Assembly: GCF_024169655.1 (NCBI RefSeq)
Contig: NZ_JALJWV010000001.1
Span: 3,291,001-3,355,000, forward strand
DNA length: 64,000 nt
Direction of reading: 5' to 3'
Source: Pseudomonas marginalis
GTDB lineage: Bacteria > Pseudomonadota > Gammaproteobacteria > Pseudomonadales > Pseudomonadaceae
Of the stretch, positions 25,983 to 35,100 are shown piece after piece. A program made the position numbers and the translations under genes. How positions within the stretch are numbered: the stretch's first letter is position 1; the number at the start of each line of letters is the position of its first letter. The notes beneath the pieces were generated by a model, which worked only from the letters and a program-made list of their open reading frames with translations, was not told the origin of the DNA and searched no databases.

Positions 25983-26750
25983 ATGTCCAAGACCAACCTG
26001 TTCGACCTCGACGGCAAGATCGCTTTTGTCTCCGGCGCCAGCCGTGGCATCGGTGAGGCCATCGCCAAGTTGCTGGCCCAGCAAGGCGCCCATGTGATCG
26101 TCTCCAGCCGCAAGCTGGAAGGCTGCCAGCACGTGGCGGATGCGATCATCGCCGACGGCGGCAAGGCCACTGCGGTTGCCTGCCATATCGGTGAAATGGA
26201 GCAGATCACCCAGGTCTTCGCCGGCATCCGCGAACAGTTTGGGCGCCTGGACATCCTGGTCAACAATGCCGCGACCAACCCACAATTCTGCAACGTGCTG
26301 GACACCGACCTGGGCGCCTTCCAGAAAACCGTGGATGTGAATATTCGCGGCTACTTCTTCATGTCGGTGGAAGCCGGCAAGCTGATGCGCGAAAACGGTG
26401 GCGGCAGCATCATCAACGTGGCCTCGATCAACGGCATCTCACCGGGCGTGTTCCAAGGCATTTATTCGATAACCAAGGCCGCCGTGATCAACATGACCAA
26501 GGTGTTCGCCAAGGAATGCGCCGAATTCGGCATCCGCTGCAACGCCTTGCTGCCGGGCCTGACCGACACCAAGTTCGCCTCGGCGCTGGTGAAGAACGAC
26601 GCGATCCTGAAAATGGCCCTGGCGCAGATCCCGCTCAAGCGCGTGGCGGACCCAAGCGAGATGGCCGGCGCGGTGCTGTACCTGGCCAGCGATGCATCGA
26701 GCTACACCACCGGTGTGTCGCTGAACGTGGACGGTGGCTTCCTGTCCTAA
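25983..26750 (+). CDS. SDR-family oxidoreductase
   Basis: A 255-residue classical short-chain dehydrogenase. The nucleotide motif is GASRGIG (residues 18-24), the NNAA motif is at 94-97, and the catalytic Ser148, Tyr161 and Lys165 have standard spacing. The C-terminal SYTTGVSLNVDGGFLS matches the family end. NADP or NAD preference is unclear (Arg21 follows the second glycine position). It is downstream of the phosphotransferase-fold gene and probably co-transcribed. The ATG at 25983 has AAGGA about ten bases upstream. Confidence 0.9.
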   Translation: MSKTNLFDLDGKIAFVSGASRGIGEAIAKLLAQQGAHVIVSSRKLEGCQHVADAIIADGGKATAVACHIGEMEQITQVFAGIREQFGRLDILVNNAATNPQFCNVLDTDLGAFQKTVDVNIRGYFFMSVEAGKLMRENGGGSIINVASINGISPGVFQGIYSITKAAVINMTKVFAKECAEFGIRCNALLPGLTDTKFASALVKNDAILKMALAQIPLKRVADPSEMAGAVLYLASDASSYTTGVSLNVDGGFLS

Positions 26751-26774
26751 CCACCTAAGCAGCACAATCCCCAG

Positions 26775-26803
26775 GTGGGAGCTGGCCCGCTCCCACTTTT
26801 TTT
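26775..26803 (+). terminator. Terminator formed from a REP hairpin
   Basis: GTGGGAGC and GCTCCCAC (8-base perfect stem, 6-base loop) followed by seven T residues, 24 bases after the SDR stop. Confidence 0.9.
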
Positions 26804-26809
26804 ATCGCG

Positions 26810-26880
26810 TTGTCCTACCGCCCCTTTGGAGCAAGCGTCACCTGCGAGTAGTCTTGGAGCGATTCAGCCCCTCAGGACAA
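26810..26880. promoter_or_regulatory. Upstream repeats of the second MocR gene
   Basis: TTGTCCT (26810-26816) and AGGACAA (26874-26880) are inverted 7-mers flanking two direct repeats, TTGGAGCAA (26826-26834) and TTGGAGCGA (26854-26862), 28 bases apart. MocR regulators commonly bind paired direct repeats at their own promoters. Confidence 0.35.
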
Positions 26881-26882
26881 AC

Positions 26883-28316
26883 ATGGAACTGCACGTGATC
26901 ATCAACGGCCGCAAGGACCTGGCCGAACAGCTCTACCAGCAACTGCGCGAAGCCATCGACTCCGGACGCCTGGCCGCCGGGGCGCAACTGCCGCCCAGCC
27001 GTCTGTTGGCCGCGCAACTGGGCGTGTCACGCAAGACCGTGTCCGACACCTACGCCACCCTGACCTACGAAGGCCTGCTGGTGGGCAGGATCGGACGAGG
27101 CACGTTCGTCAACGGCCGCACTCCGCCGACCGAACACCTACAAACCGCCACCGACCTGGCCTGCGCCGCCAACCTGGCGAAGTGGCAGGCGCTGCCCTCG
27201 CCCATGCATCACCCCACGCGCGACAGCGCCCTGCGCTACGAATTCCTCGGCGGCGCCACCAGCCGCCAGCAATTCCCCCAGGACGAATGGCGGCGCTGCA
27301 CCCAGGACGCCCTGCGCCGTATTGCCCAGAACAGTGGTCTCTACAGCCAGCCCGAAGGCCTGCCGGCGTTGCGCAGCGCCATCGCCGGGCACATTGCGTT
27401 TTCCCGTGGGGTCAAATGCAGCGCCGACGACATTGTGGTCACCAACGGCGCGCAGCAGGCTCTCGACCTGATCGCCCGCGTGGTGCTGGAGCCGGGCAGC
27501 ATCGTCGCCATGGAAGACCCCGGCTACAGTCCGGCGCGCCAGTTGTTCATGGCGATGGGAGCAAACGTTATCGGGGTGCCCATCGACGATCAGGGTATTC
27601 AGGTCGACCAGGTCCCTGACGGCGCGCGGCTGATCTATGTGACGCCGTCCCACCAGTTTCCCCTCGGCATGCCCATGAGCCTGGCGCGCCGCGAAGCCCT
27701 GCTGGCCCGCGCGTTCGAGCTGGGGGCGATCATTATCGAAGACGACTACGACAGCGAATTCCGTTACGAAGGCCGCCCCACCGACTCCCTGCAAAGCATG
27801 GACACCCGTGGCGTGGTCACTTACGTCGGCACCTTCTCCAAAACCCTGCTGCCGGAGTTGCGCCTGGGCTATGCGGTACTGCCGCCGGCGATTTATGGCG
27901 CGGTGCTCAAGGCCAAGCAATTGACTGATCAACACAGCTCCACCCTGCCGCAATGGGCGCTGGCCAAGTTCATCAGCGAAGGCTATCTGCTCAAGCACAT
28001 TCGCCGCTGCCACAGCGTGTATGCCGGGCGCCGCGAACGCATTCTGCAACGCCTGGCGGGCGACCTGTCGCCGTGGTTCGACGCGGTGCCCACCGTGGCC
28101 GGCTTTCATATGGCAGCGCTGTGCAAGGTGGCGGTGGACATCCCGCGGCTGCGGGAACTGGCACGCCAGATGGAAGTGGGCCTGTATCCGCTCGATGTGT
28201 TCTTTCACGACACGCCGGTACGCCCGGGTTTGATCATCGGCTTCGGCGCGATCGAAACCCTGGACATCGACCCGGCGCTGGATAAGGTGCGCGACATTCT
28301 CCAGCACATTGGCTAA
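26883..28316 (+). CDS. MocR-type GntR regulator with aminotransferase domain
   Basis: A 477-residue chimera. The winged helix-turn-helix occupies about residues 10-78 (QLPPSRLLAAQLGVSRKTVSD), and the PLP aminotransferase domain about 110-470, with the PLP Lys in YVGTFSKTLLPELRLGY and the Asp in IIEDDYDSEFRYEG. The latter motif is typical of PdxR/GabR-like members. I chose the ATG at 26883 (MELHVIINGR); the frame extends upstream into the REP terminator, which is not credible. No divergent target lies upstream, so its regulon is unclear. Confidence 0.88.
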   Translation: MELHVIINGRKDLAEQLYQQLREAIDSGRLAAGAQLPPSRLLAAQLGVSRKTVSDTYATLTYEGLLVGRIGRGTFVNGRTPPTEHLQTATDLACAANLAKWQALPSPMHHPTRDSALRYEFLGGATSRQQFPQDEWRRCTQDALRRIAQNSGLYSQPEGLPALRSAIAGHIAFSRGVKCSADDIVVTNGAQQALDLIARVVLEPGSIVAMEDPGYSPARQLFMAMGANVIGVPIDDQGIQVDQVPDGARLIYVTPSHQFPLGMPMSLARREALLARAFELGAIIIEDDYDSEFRYEGRPTDSLQSMDTRGVVTYVGTFSKTLLPELRLGYAVLPPAIYGAVLKAKQLTDQHSSTLPQWALAKFISEGYLLKHIRRCHSVYAGRRERILQRLAGDLSPWFDAVPTVAGFHMAALCKVAVDIPRLRELARQMEVGLYPLDVFFHDTPVRPGLIIGFGAIETLDIDPALDKVRDILQHIG

Positions 28317-28334
28317 CGGGCCTTCCCGCATGAT

Positions 28335-28964
28335 TCAGGGGCGCCTGAACAGGCGGCGGTGGTCTTCGACCCGCTCACGACAGACGCAGCCTTCAAGGTG
28401 ATCATTGACCATCCCCATCGCCTGCATCAACGCATACATCGTGGTCGGCCCCACGTAGGTCCACCCGCGTTTCTTCAAGGCCTTGGACAAGCGCACCGAC
28501 GCCGGTGACGTCGGATTGGCCTTCCAGTAAGCCAGGTCCACTACCGCCGGGCGCTCTTCAGGCGCCGGTTCGAATGACCAGAGCCATTTCGCCAGCGAAC
28601 CGCTCTCCTGCACCAACTCGCATGCCCTGCGCGCATTGTTGAGGGTCGAGATGATCTTCGCGCGGTTGCGCACGATGCCAGGGTCGACCATCAGGCGCTC
28701 GATATCCTCTTCGCCGTACTGAGCCACCCGGCGAAAATCAAAACCGTCGAACGCCCGCCGAAAGTGCTCGCGCTTGCGCAGGATGGTGATCCACGCCATC
28801 CCCGCCTGAAAACCCTCCAGGCAGATCTTCTCGTACAACTGAATGTCGTCCGCCACCGGCACGCCCCATTCGTGGTCGTGGTAATGCGGATATTCCGGCG
28901 CAGCGGTACGCCAACTGCAATGGGTCAGCCCTGCGTCGTTGGTGCTCAGTCCTGGTTTGTCCAT
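28335..28964 (-). CDS. tag: DNA-3-methyladenine glycosylase I
   Basis: A 209-residue base-excision repair enzyme that removes 3-methyladenine. The zinc ligands are consistent with the family: Cys16 in THCSW, His29 or His31 in the YHDHEWG motif, and the C-terminal His and Cys in NDHLEGCVC. Glu50 in CLEGFQAGMAW is the conserved residue of the base-binding pocket. About 20 residues longer than E. coli Tag, mainly at the N-terminus. It converges with the MocR gene, 18 bases apart. Confidence 0.92.
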   Translation of the reverse strand: MDKPGLSTNDAGLTHCSWRTAAPEYPHYHDHEWGVPVADDIQLYEKICLEGFQAGMAWITILRKREHFRRAFDGFDFRRVAQYGEEDIERLMVDPGIVRNRAKIISTLNNARRACELVQESGSLAKWLWSFEPAPEERPAVVDLAYWKANPTSPASVRLSKALKKRGWTYVGPTTMYALMQAMGMVNDHLEGCVCRERVEDHRRLFRRP

Positions 28965-29137
28965 CCGTCACCTCGCGTACTCAGCGGCGGATGATAAGCG
29001 AAAAAATTTGCGCCCCGCCAACCGCTCAAGCACCGCCCTCGCAAAGCAACTGGTCAGACCGGAACCCGCCAAGCGCGGAATATTTACTTGTGATCGGGAA
29101 AAACCCAAGCGTAGACTGGCCACGCACTGGACTTACC

Positions 29138-29146
29138 GGTATGACC
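29138..29146 (+). promoter_or_regulatory. GGTATGACC core, candidate GntR/FadR-family operator
   Basis: GGTATGACC is the core of the TGGT-N3-ACCA sites bound by FadR-subfamily regulators such as LldR and PdhR. It is 51 bases upstream of the symporter start, and two FadR-type regulator genes lie just downstream. The outer bases of the palindrome are imperfect. Confidence 0.45.
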
Positions 29147-29196
29147 ACAATAATTAAGCCCTGGACCCACCAAGGCACCGAATAGAGATCCCTCCC

Positions 29197-30507
29197 ATGT
29201 TCAGATGGTGCTCGCGTTCGATTTTCCTGCAAGTCGTGATCGGTCTGATGCTCGGCATCCTCTGCGGCTTGGTCCTTCCCGAATTCTCCTCGCAACTCAA
29301 ACCCCTGGGTGACGGTTTCATCAAACTGATCAAGATGTTGATTGGCCTGATCGTGTTCTGCGTGGTGGTCAGCGGTATCTCCGGCGCTGGCGACTTGAAA
29401 AAGGTCGGACGCATCGGCTTGAAGTCAGTGATTTACTTTGAAGTGCTGACCACCGTCGCGTTGGTGATCGGCCTGATCATGGCCTTCAGCACCGGTATCG
29501 GTACTGGCGCGAATATCCACCTGGAGCAATTGTCCTCCGCCGGCTTGCATGAACTGGCCGACAAGGGCCAACACATCAAGGGCACCAGCCAGTTCTTGAT
29601 GGACCTGATCCCCAACTCGGTGATCGGTGCGTTTGCCGACAACAACGTGCTGCAAGTGCTGCTGTTCTCGGTGCTGTTCGGCAGCGCCTTGAACCTGGTG
29701 GGTGAAGCGGCGTCGGGCATTTCGCGGCTGATCAACGAGCTGAGTCACGTGATCTTCCGCATCATGGGCATGATCGTGCGCCTGGCGCCGATCGGCGTGT
29801 TCGGCGCAATCGCCTTTACCACCAGCACCTACGGCCTGGACTCACTGCAGCACCTGGGCAGCCTGGTAGGCCTGTTCTACCTGACCTGCTTTATGTTTGT
29901 CGGGGTGATCCTCGGCCTGGTGATGCGCCTGTCCGGCCTGCGCATGCTGCCGCTGCTCAAGTACCTGCGCGAAGAACTGCTGATCGTGATGGGCACCGCC
30001 TCGTCCGACGCGGTGCTGCCACAGATCATGCGTAAACTGGAACACTTGGGCATCGGCAGTTCCACCGTGGGCCTGGTGATTCCGACAGGCTATTCGTTCA
30101 ACCTCGACGGCTTCTCGATCTATCTGACCCTGGCCATCGTGTTTATCGCCAACGCTACCGGCACACCGCTGTCGATGACCGACTTGCTGACCATCCTGCT
30201 GGTGTCGTTGATCACCTCCAAGGGCGCCCATGGCATTCCGGGCTCGGCGCTGGTGATTCTGGCGGCGACACTCACGGCCATCCCGGCGATTCCGGTGGTC
30301 GGCCTGGTGCTGGTGTTGGCCGTGGACTGGTTCATGGGCATCGGCCGCGCATTGACCAACCTGATTGGCAACTGCGTCGCCACCATCGCCATTGCGCGCT
30401 GGGAAAAAGACATCGACATCCAGCGCGCCAACAAGGTACTCGCCGGCCAGCAGGGTTATGCGTTCCAGGCTAAAAAGCCGGTAGTGCCCGCGCACCAGGA
30501 GTTCTGA
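29197..30507 (+). CDS. dctA: DctA-type dicarboxylate/amino acid:cation symporter
   Basis: A 436-residue DAACS-family (glutamate/C4-dicarboxylate) symporter. The two re-entrant hairpins and substrate-binding parts are recognisable: MGTASSDAVLPQ (HP1, equivalent to the serine-rich loop), TGYSFNLDGFSIY (the NMDGT-like motif of helix 7) and TSKGAHGIPGSALVILAATL (HP2), then DWFMGIGRALTNLIGNCVA. DctA imports succinate, fumarate and malate with protons. TGYSFNLDG fits C4-dicarboxylate carriers better than glutamate carriers. The adjacent FadR-type regulators may control it. Confidence 0.85.
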   Translation: MFRWCSRSIFLQVVIGLMLGILCGLVLPEFSSQLKPLGDGFIKLIKMLIGLIVFCVVVSGISGAGDLKKVGRIGLKSVIYFEVLTTVALVIGLIMAFSTGIGTGANIHLEQLSSAGLHELADKGQHIKGTSQFLMDLIPNSVIGAFADNNVLQVLLFSVLFGSALNLVGEAASGISRLINELSHVIFRIMGMIVRLAPIGVFGAIAFTTSTYGLDSLQHLGSLVGLFYLTCFMFVGVILGLVMRLSGLRMLPLLKYLREELLIVMGTASSDAVLPQIMRKLEHLGIGSSTVGLVIPTGYSFNLDGFSIYLTLAIVFIANATGTPLSMTDLLTILLVSLITSKGAHGIPGSALVILAATLTAIPAIPVVGLVLVLAVDWFMGIGRALTNLIGNCVATIAIARWEKDIDIQRANKVLAGQQGYAFQAKKPVVPAHQEF

Positions 30508-30535
30508 CCCATTGGCATGAGCGACACAGATCACC

Positions 30536-30624
30536 TGTGGGAGGGGGCTTGCCCCCGATTGCGCTGGATCAGCCTCATCGCAGGTGACTGATACATTGCT
30601 ATCTGGGGCAAGCCCGCTCCCACA
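30536..30624. repeat. REPIN (inverted pair of REP sequences)
   Basis: TGTGGGAGGGGGCTTGCCCC at one end and GGGGCAAGCCCGCTCCCACA at the other form an inverted pair with a short unrelated spacer, 89 bases in all. This is the standard Pseudomonas REPIN layout, between the symporter gene and the next regulator. Confidence 0.88.
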
Positions 30625-30677
30625 CTTAATCGTCGCCTTTGTGGCAATTGTATTCGCAATATCAAGGAGCCATCGAC

Positions 30678-31379
30678 GTGATCACCCCCTCAACCGTCGT
30701 CAATTCAGTCGTAGAAAAACTCCGCGCCGCCCTGGCGCGGGGCCAGTGGCGCCGGGGCGAAATGCTGCCCGGCCAGCGTGAACTGGCCGAACAAATGGGC
30801 ATCAGCCGCCCAAGCCTGCGTGAAGCCGTGATCGTGCTGGAAACCCTCGGCCTGGTGCGCGCCATGCCCGGCAAGGGCGTAGTGGTGTTGGAAACCAGCG
30901 TCAGCGAGCCGCAATCGAGCGACGCCGTGGCCGACGCCAGCCTCGAAGACATCCTGCAACTGCGCTACACCCTGGAGCCGTTCATTGTCGGCCTGGTGGC
31001 CCAATCCATCAGCAGCAAGGAAGTCGGCCAACTGCGCCTGACGTTGATGGACATGCGCGAAGCCTTGGACGCCGGCGACGCCGAAGCCGGCATGAACGCC
31101 TACATCGGTTTCCACGAAGAACTGTTCGCCCTCACCTCCAACCCAATCTTCCAGAACGTGGTGCAGCAAACCAGCAACGCCCTCAAGCAAAGCGCCCAGG
31201 TGCTGCGCAATTCTCCCGAACACCTCGCGGAGCGCCTGCAGGAAAACGACGCCGTGGTGCGCGCCATCCGCAACAAAAACAGCGCCTTGGCCAGTGCCGA
31301 GATGCGCCGACACATCCTCCAAGAAGGCCTGCGCATGGGCATTCGCTTGAACATCCCGGACGACCATCTGGGTAGCTGA
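30678..31379 (+). CDS. FadR-subfamily GntR transcriptional regulator
   Basis: A 233-residue regulator: a winged helix-turn-helix (about 8-75, MLPGQRELAEQMGISRPSLREAV) and an FCD ligand/metal-binding domain (about 95-225) with the helical LRYTLEPFIVGLVAQ start and His residues in GFHEELFAL and RRHILQ. I chose the GTG at 30678 because AGGAG lies eight bases upstream; the ATG at 30639 lies outside the conserved region. Members sense organic acids. The neighbours suggest control of the DctA-type symporter. Confidence 0.87.
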   Translation: MITPSTVVNSVVEKLRAALARGQWRRGEMLPGQRELAEQMGISRPSLREAVIVLETLGLVRAMPGKGVVVLETSVSEPQSSDAVADASLEDILQLRYTLEPFIVGLVAQSISSKEVGQLRLTLMDMREALDAGDAEAGMNAYIGFHEELFALTSNPIFQNVVQQTSNALKQSAQVLRNSPEHLAERLQENDAVVRAIRNKNSALASAEMRRHILQEGLRMGIRLNIPDDHLGS

Positions 31380-31396
31380 CTTTCTGGAGACCGGCC

Positions 31397-32083
31397 ATGA
31401 CCGCCCACGCCCTGCAACGCGACCCGATCCTCCCTGCCCTGCGCCTGGTGGCAGGTAAAAAGCCCGCCGTGGACGACATCTACCCTCGGCTGTTCGACGC
31501 CATCCTCGAACAACGCATCGGCCCCTCCAGCCGCTTTACCGAAGACGGCCTGGGCGAAACCTTTGGCGTGAGCCGCAGCGTGATTCGCCGGGTACTGGCC
31601 AAGCTATCCCAGCAACAAGTGATCATCCTGCGCCCCAACCAGCGTGCCCAAGTGGCTGCGCCAGATGCGCAGCAAACACGCCAGATTCTGGAAGCGCGGC
31701 GGATGACGGAGATCACGGTGGTGCAACTGGCCTGTGCCCAGGCAACGCCCGCGCAGATCCGCCAACTGCGCGAGCTGATTGCCCGCGAACGCGAGTGCAT
31801 CCAGGGCGACCAGCGCGGGCCGGCGATTCGTTTGTCGGGGGAGTTTCACCTGCAATTGGCGGCCATTGCCGGCAATGGGCCGCTGGCACAGTTCCTCAAT
31901 AGCCTGGTGCCATTGACGTCGTTGATCATTGCGCAGTTTGAAGCGAAAGCCTGCACGTACTGCGCGTGGCAGGAGCATGTGGCAATCGTCGAGGCGGTGG
32001 AGCAACAGGATGTCAGCGCAGCCGTGTCGTTGATGACCCAGCACCTGGATCAGCTGGAAACCAAACTACTCAAGCACCACTGA
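31397..32083 (+). CDS. GntR-family regulator with FCD domain
   Basis: A 228-residue regulator. The winged helix-turn-helix (about 22-85) contains the FTEDGLGETFGVSRSVIRRVL core; the FCD domain (about 95-220) contains the ligand-binding helices (LSGEFHLQLAAIAGNGPLAQFL). It lies 17 bases after the FadR-type regulator with a TGGAGA ribosome site, so the two are probably co-transcribed, an unusual pairing of two GntR regulators. Its target is unknown; related proteins control purine or organic-acid catabolism. Confidence 0.85.
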   Translation: MTAHALQRDPILPALRLVAGKKPAVDDIYPRLFDAILEQRIGPSSRFTEDGLGETFGVSRSVIRRVLAKLSQQQVIILRPNQRAQVAAPDAQQTRQILEARRMTEITVVQLACAQATPAQIRQLRELIARERECIQGDQRGPAIRLSGEFHLQLAAIAGNGPLAQFLNSLVPLTSLIIAQFEAKACTYCAWQEHVAIVEAVEQQDVSAAVSLMTQHLDQLETKLLKHH

Positions 32084-32108
32084 TCTCCAGTAAACGCACA
32101 AACAAAAA

Positions 32109-32141
32109 GTGGGAGGGGGCTTGCCCCCTCCCACATTTTTT
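32109..32141 (+). terminator. REP-derived terminator
   Basis: GTGGGAGGGGGC and GCCCCCTCCCAC form a nearly loopless 12-base stem followed by A and seven T residues, 25 bases after the GntR stop and just before the convergent gdhB end. Confidence 0.9.
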
Positions 32142-32150
32142 ACCGCTGAA

Positions 32151-35100
32151 TCAAGCCGATTGCAGCACCGGCTGACCACTCAACGCCAAGTCGAGCAACT
32201 CACGGTTGGCCACCGCATACATGGCGTAGTCCGTGCCGACCGCAGCACGGATTTCCACCATCATTGCGCGCCAGCGATCGGCCATGTCCTGGTGCTGCTC
32301 AAGCCACAGGGCCACGCGGGCTTCCATGTCTTGTGGCGCGTCGGCCATTTGCAGTACGGAAATGGTGATCGCCCGTTGCTGCCAGTCCACGTCGTCGCGG
32401 AAGGCTTCGCGGGCCTGGGCCTGCCAGTTGTTGGCTACCGGCAGATCGCTGATCTGCTGCAGGTACCACGGCAAGTCCAGGGCGCTGCCGACGGCGAAGT
32501 AGGCCTTGGCCACTTCGGCGGCGTCATGCCCGGTCACGTCGGCGGCTTCGATGATCGGCAGCAAGGTGTACAGGTGGGTAGTGCCTGCAACCATGCGTGC
32601 CAACAACTCGGGTACGCCGGCTTCGGTGTAGGCCTGATAGCGGTTCTGCCAACCTTCACGAGTCGGGCCTTCCAGCAGTTCGTCGAGCTTGAGGCCCAGT
32701 GCGGCCAGGTGCGGACCGAAGTGCGCGGTGTCACGCCCGGCGTCCTGCTCGTTGCGACGGCTGCGCAGGAACCAGCGCGTGGCACGACGGCCCAGGCGCA
32801 TCAGCTCGTCCATCAACTCCAGTTGCACGTCGGCAGACACCTGGTGGTCCAGGGCTTCGATCTGACGGAACCAGTGCGGGAGATGGAAAATGTCGCGCAC
32901 GATCACATAGGCGCCCGCCACGTTGGCCGGGCTCATGCCGGTCGACTCTTTGAGCCGCTGCACGAAGGTGATGCCCATGTGGTTGACCAGGTCGTTGGCG
33001 ATCTGGGTGCTGACGATCTCACGCTTCAGACGGTGGCGACGCATCGCCTCGCCGAACTTGGCCACCAGGCTCGGTGGGAACGCGGTCTCCATGTCACGGG
33101 TCAGGTACTCGTCATCCGGCACCTGCGACTTGAGCAGGGCTTCCTTGAGGTCGATCTTGCTGTAGGAGATCAACACCGAAAGCTCCGGACGGGTCAGCCC
33201 CTTGCCGGTGCCGGCTCGCTCGACGAGCTGTTCCTCGGTCGGCAGGTACTCGATGGCGCGGTCCAGCTTGCCACGGCTTTCCAGGTCGCTCATCAGGCGC
33301 TTGTACTCGGCGGCACGCTCGTAGGCACGGCGCGCGGCCAGGGACAGGGCCTGGGTTTGCTTGTAGTTGTTGCCCAACACCAGGCTGCCGACTTCGTCGG
33401 TCATGCTCGCCAGCAACTGGTTGCGTTGCTTGTCGGTCATGTCGCCGGCCTGCACCACTTCGTTGAGCAGGATCTTGATGTTCACTTCGTGGTCGGAACA
33501 GTCCACGCCACCGGCGTTGTCGATGAAGTCGGTGTTCGAACCGCCGCCATTGAGGCCGAATTCCACACGCCCCAGTTGGGTCATGCCGAGGTTACCGCCC
33601 TCGCCCACCACCTTGCAGCGCAGCTCGTTGCCGTTGACGCGCAGCGCGTCGTTGGCCTTGTCGCCCACATCGGCATGGCTTTCGGTGCTGGCCTTGACGT
33701 AAGTCCCGATCCCGCCGTTCCACAACAGGTCTACCGGCGCCTTGAGCAAGGCGTTCAGCAGTTCGGTCGGGGTCAGCTTGTCGGCCTTGATGTCGAAGCG
33801 TTCTTTCATCTGCGCCGAGATGGCAATGCTCTTCGCGCTGCGCGAGAAGATGCCGCCGCCTTCGGACATGATGCTGGTGTCGTAGTCGGTCCACGCCGAA
33901 CGCGGCAGCTCGAACATGCGCTGACGCTCGACGAAGCTGGTCGCCGGGTTCGGGTTCGGGTCGATGAAGATATGCAGGTGGTTGAAGGCCGCGACCAGTT
34001 GCAGTTTGTCGGACATCAACAGGCCGTTACCGAACACGTCACCGGCCATATCGCCGACACCAACCACCGTGATGCTGTCTTCCTGCACGTTGATGCCGCG
34101 CTCACGGAAGTGACGCTGCACACCGACCCACGCGCCCTTGGCGGTGATGCCCATTTTCTTGTGGTCGTAACCGGCCGAACCACCGGAAGCGAACGCGTCG
34201 CCCAGCCAGAAGCCGTAGTCGATGGCGATGCCGTTGGCGATATCGGAGAACGTCGCGGTGCCTTTGTCGGCGGCGACGACCAGGTACGGGTCATCGCCGT
34301 CATGCCGCACGACGTTGACCGGCGGCACCAGGGCGCCGTCCTTGAGGTTGTCGGTGATGTCCAACAGGCCGCAAATGAAGATGCGGTAGCAGGCGATGCC
34401 CTCGGCCGCAATCTCGTCGCGGCTGCCGCCCAATGGCAGGCGACGCGGCAGGAAGCCGCCCTTGGCGCCCACCGGCACGATCACCGAGTTCTTCACTTGC
34501 TGGGCTTTGACCAGGCCGAGCACTTCGGTGCGGTAGTCTTCTTCACGGTCGGACCAACGCAGGCCGCCACGCGCAACGTTGCCAAAGCGCAGGTGCACGC
34601 CTTCGACGCGTGGCGAATAGACGAAGATTTCAAACTTCGGCACCGGCTTGGGCAGCTCGGGAATGGCCCGCGGGTCGAACTTGAAGCTGAAGTACGCCTT
34701 GTTCTGGCCGTTGGCGTCGGTCTGGTAGAAGTTGGTGCGCAGGGTGGCCTTGATCAGATCCAGGTAGCGCCGCAGGATGCGGTCTTCGTTGAGCACCTGA
34801 ACCTCGTCCAGGGCGCTGAGAATCGCTTGTTCCAGGCGTTGCTGCTTGTCTTCCAGGTCGTCGGCGGTGAGCTTGCGCGCCAGGTAGAAGCGCGTCTTGA
34901 ACAACCGGGTCAACTCGCGGGCGATGTCGGTGTGGTTGTTCAGGGTGCTGGCGATGTAACCCAGGTCGAAGCCCAGGCGGATCTGCTTCATGTAGCGGGC
35001 GTAGGCACGCAGCAGCGCCACGTCGCGCCACGGCAGGCCAGCAGTGAGTACCAGGCGGTTGAACGCATCGTTCTCGGCGTCGCCATGCACGATATGCACG

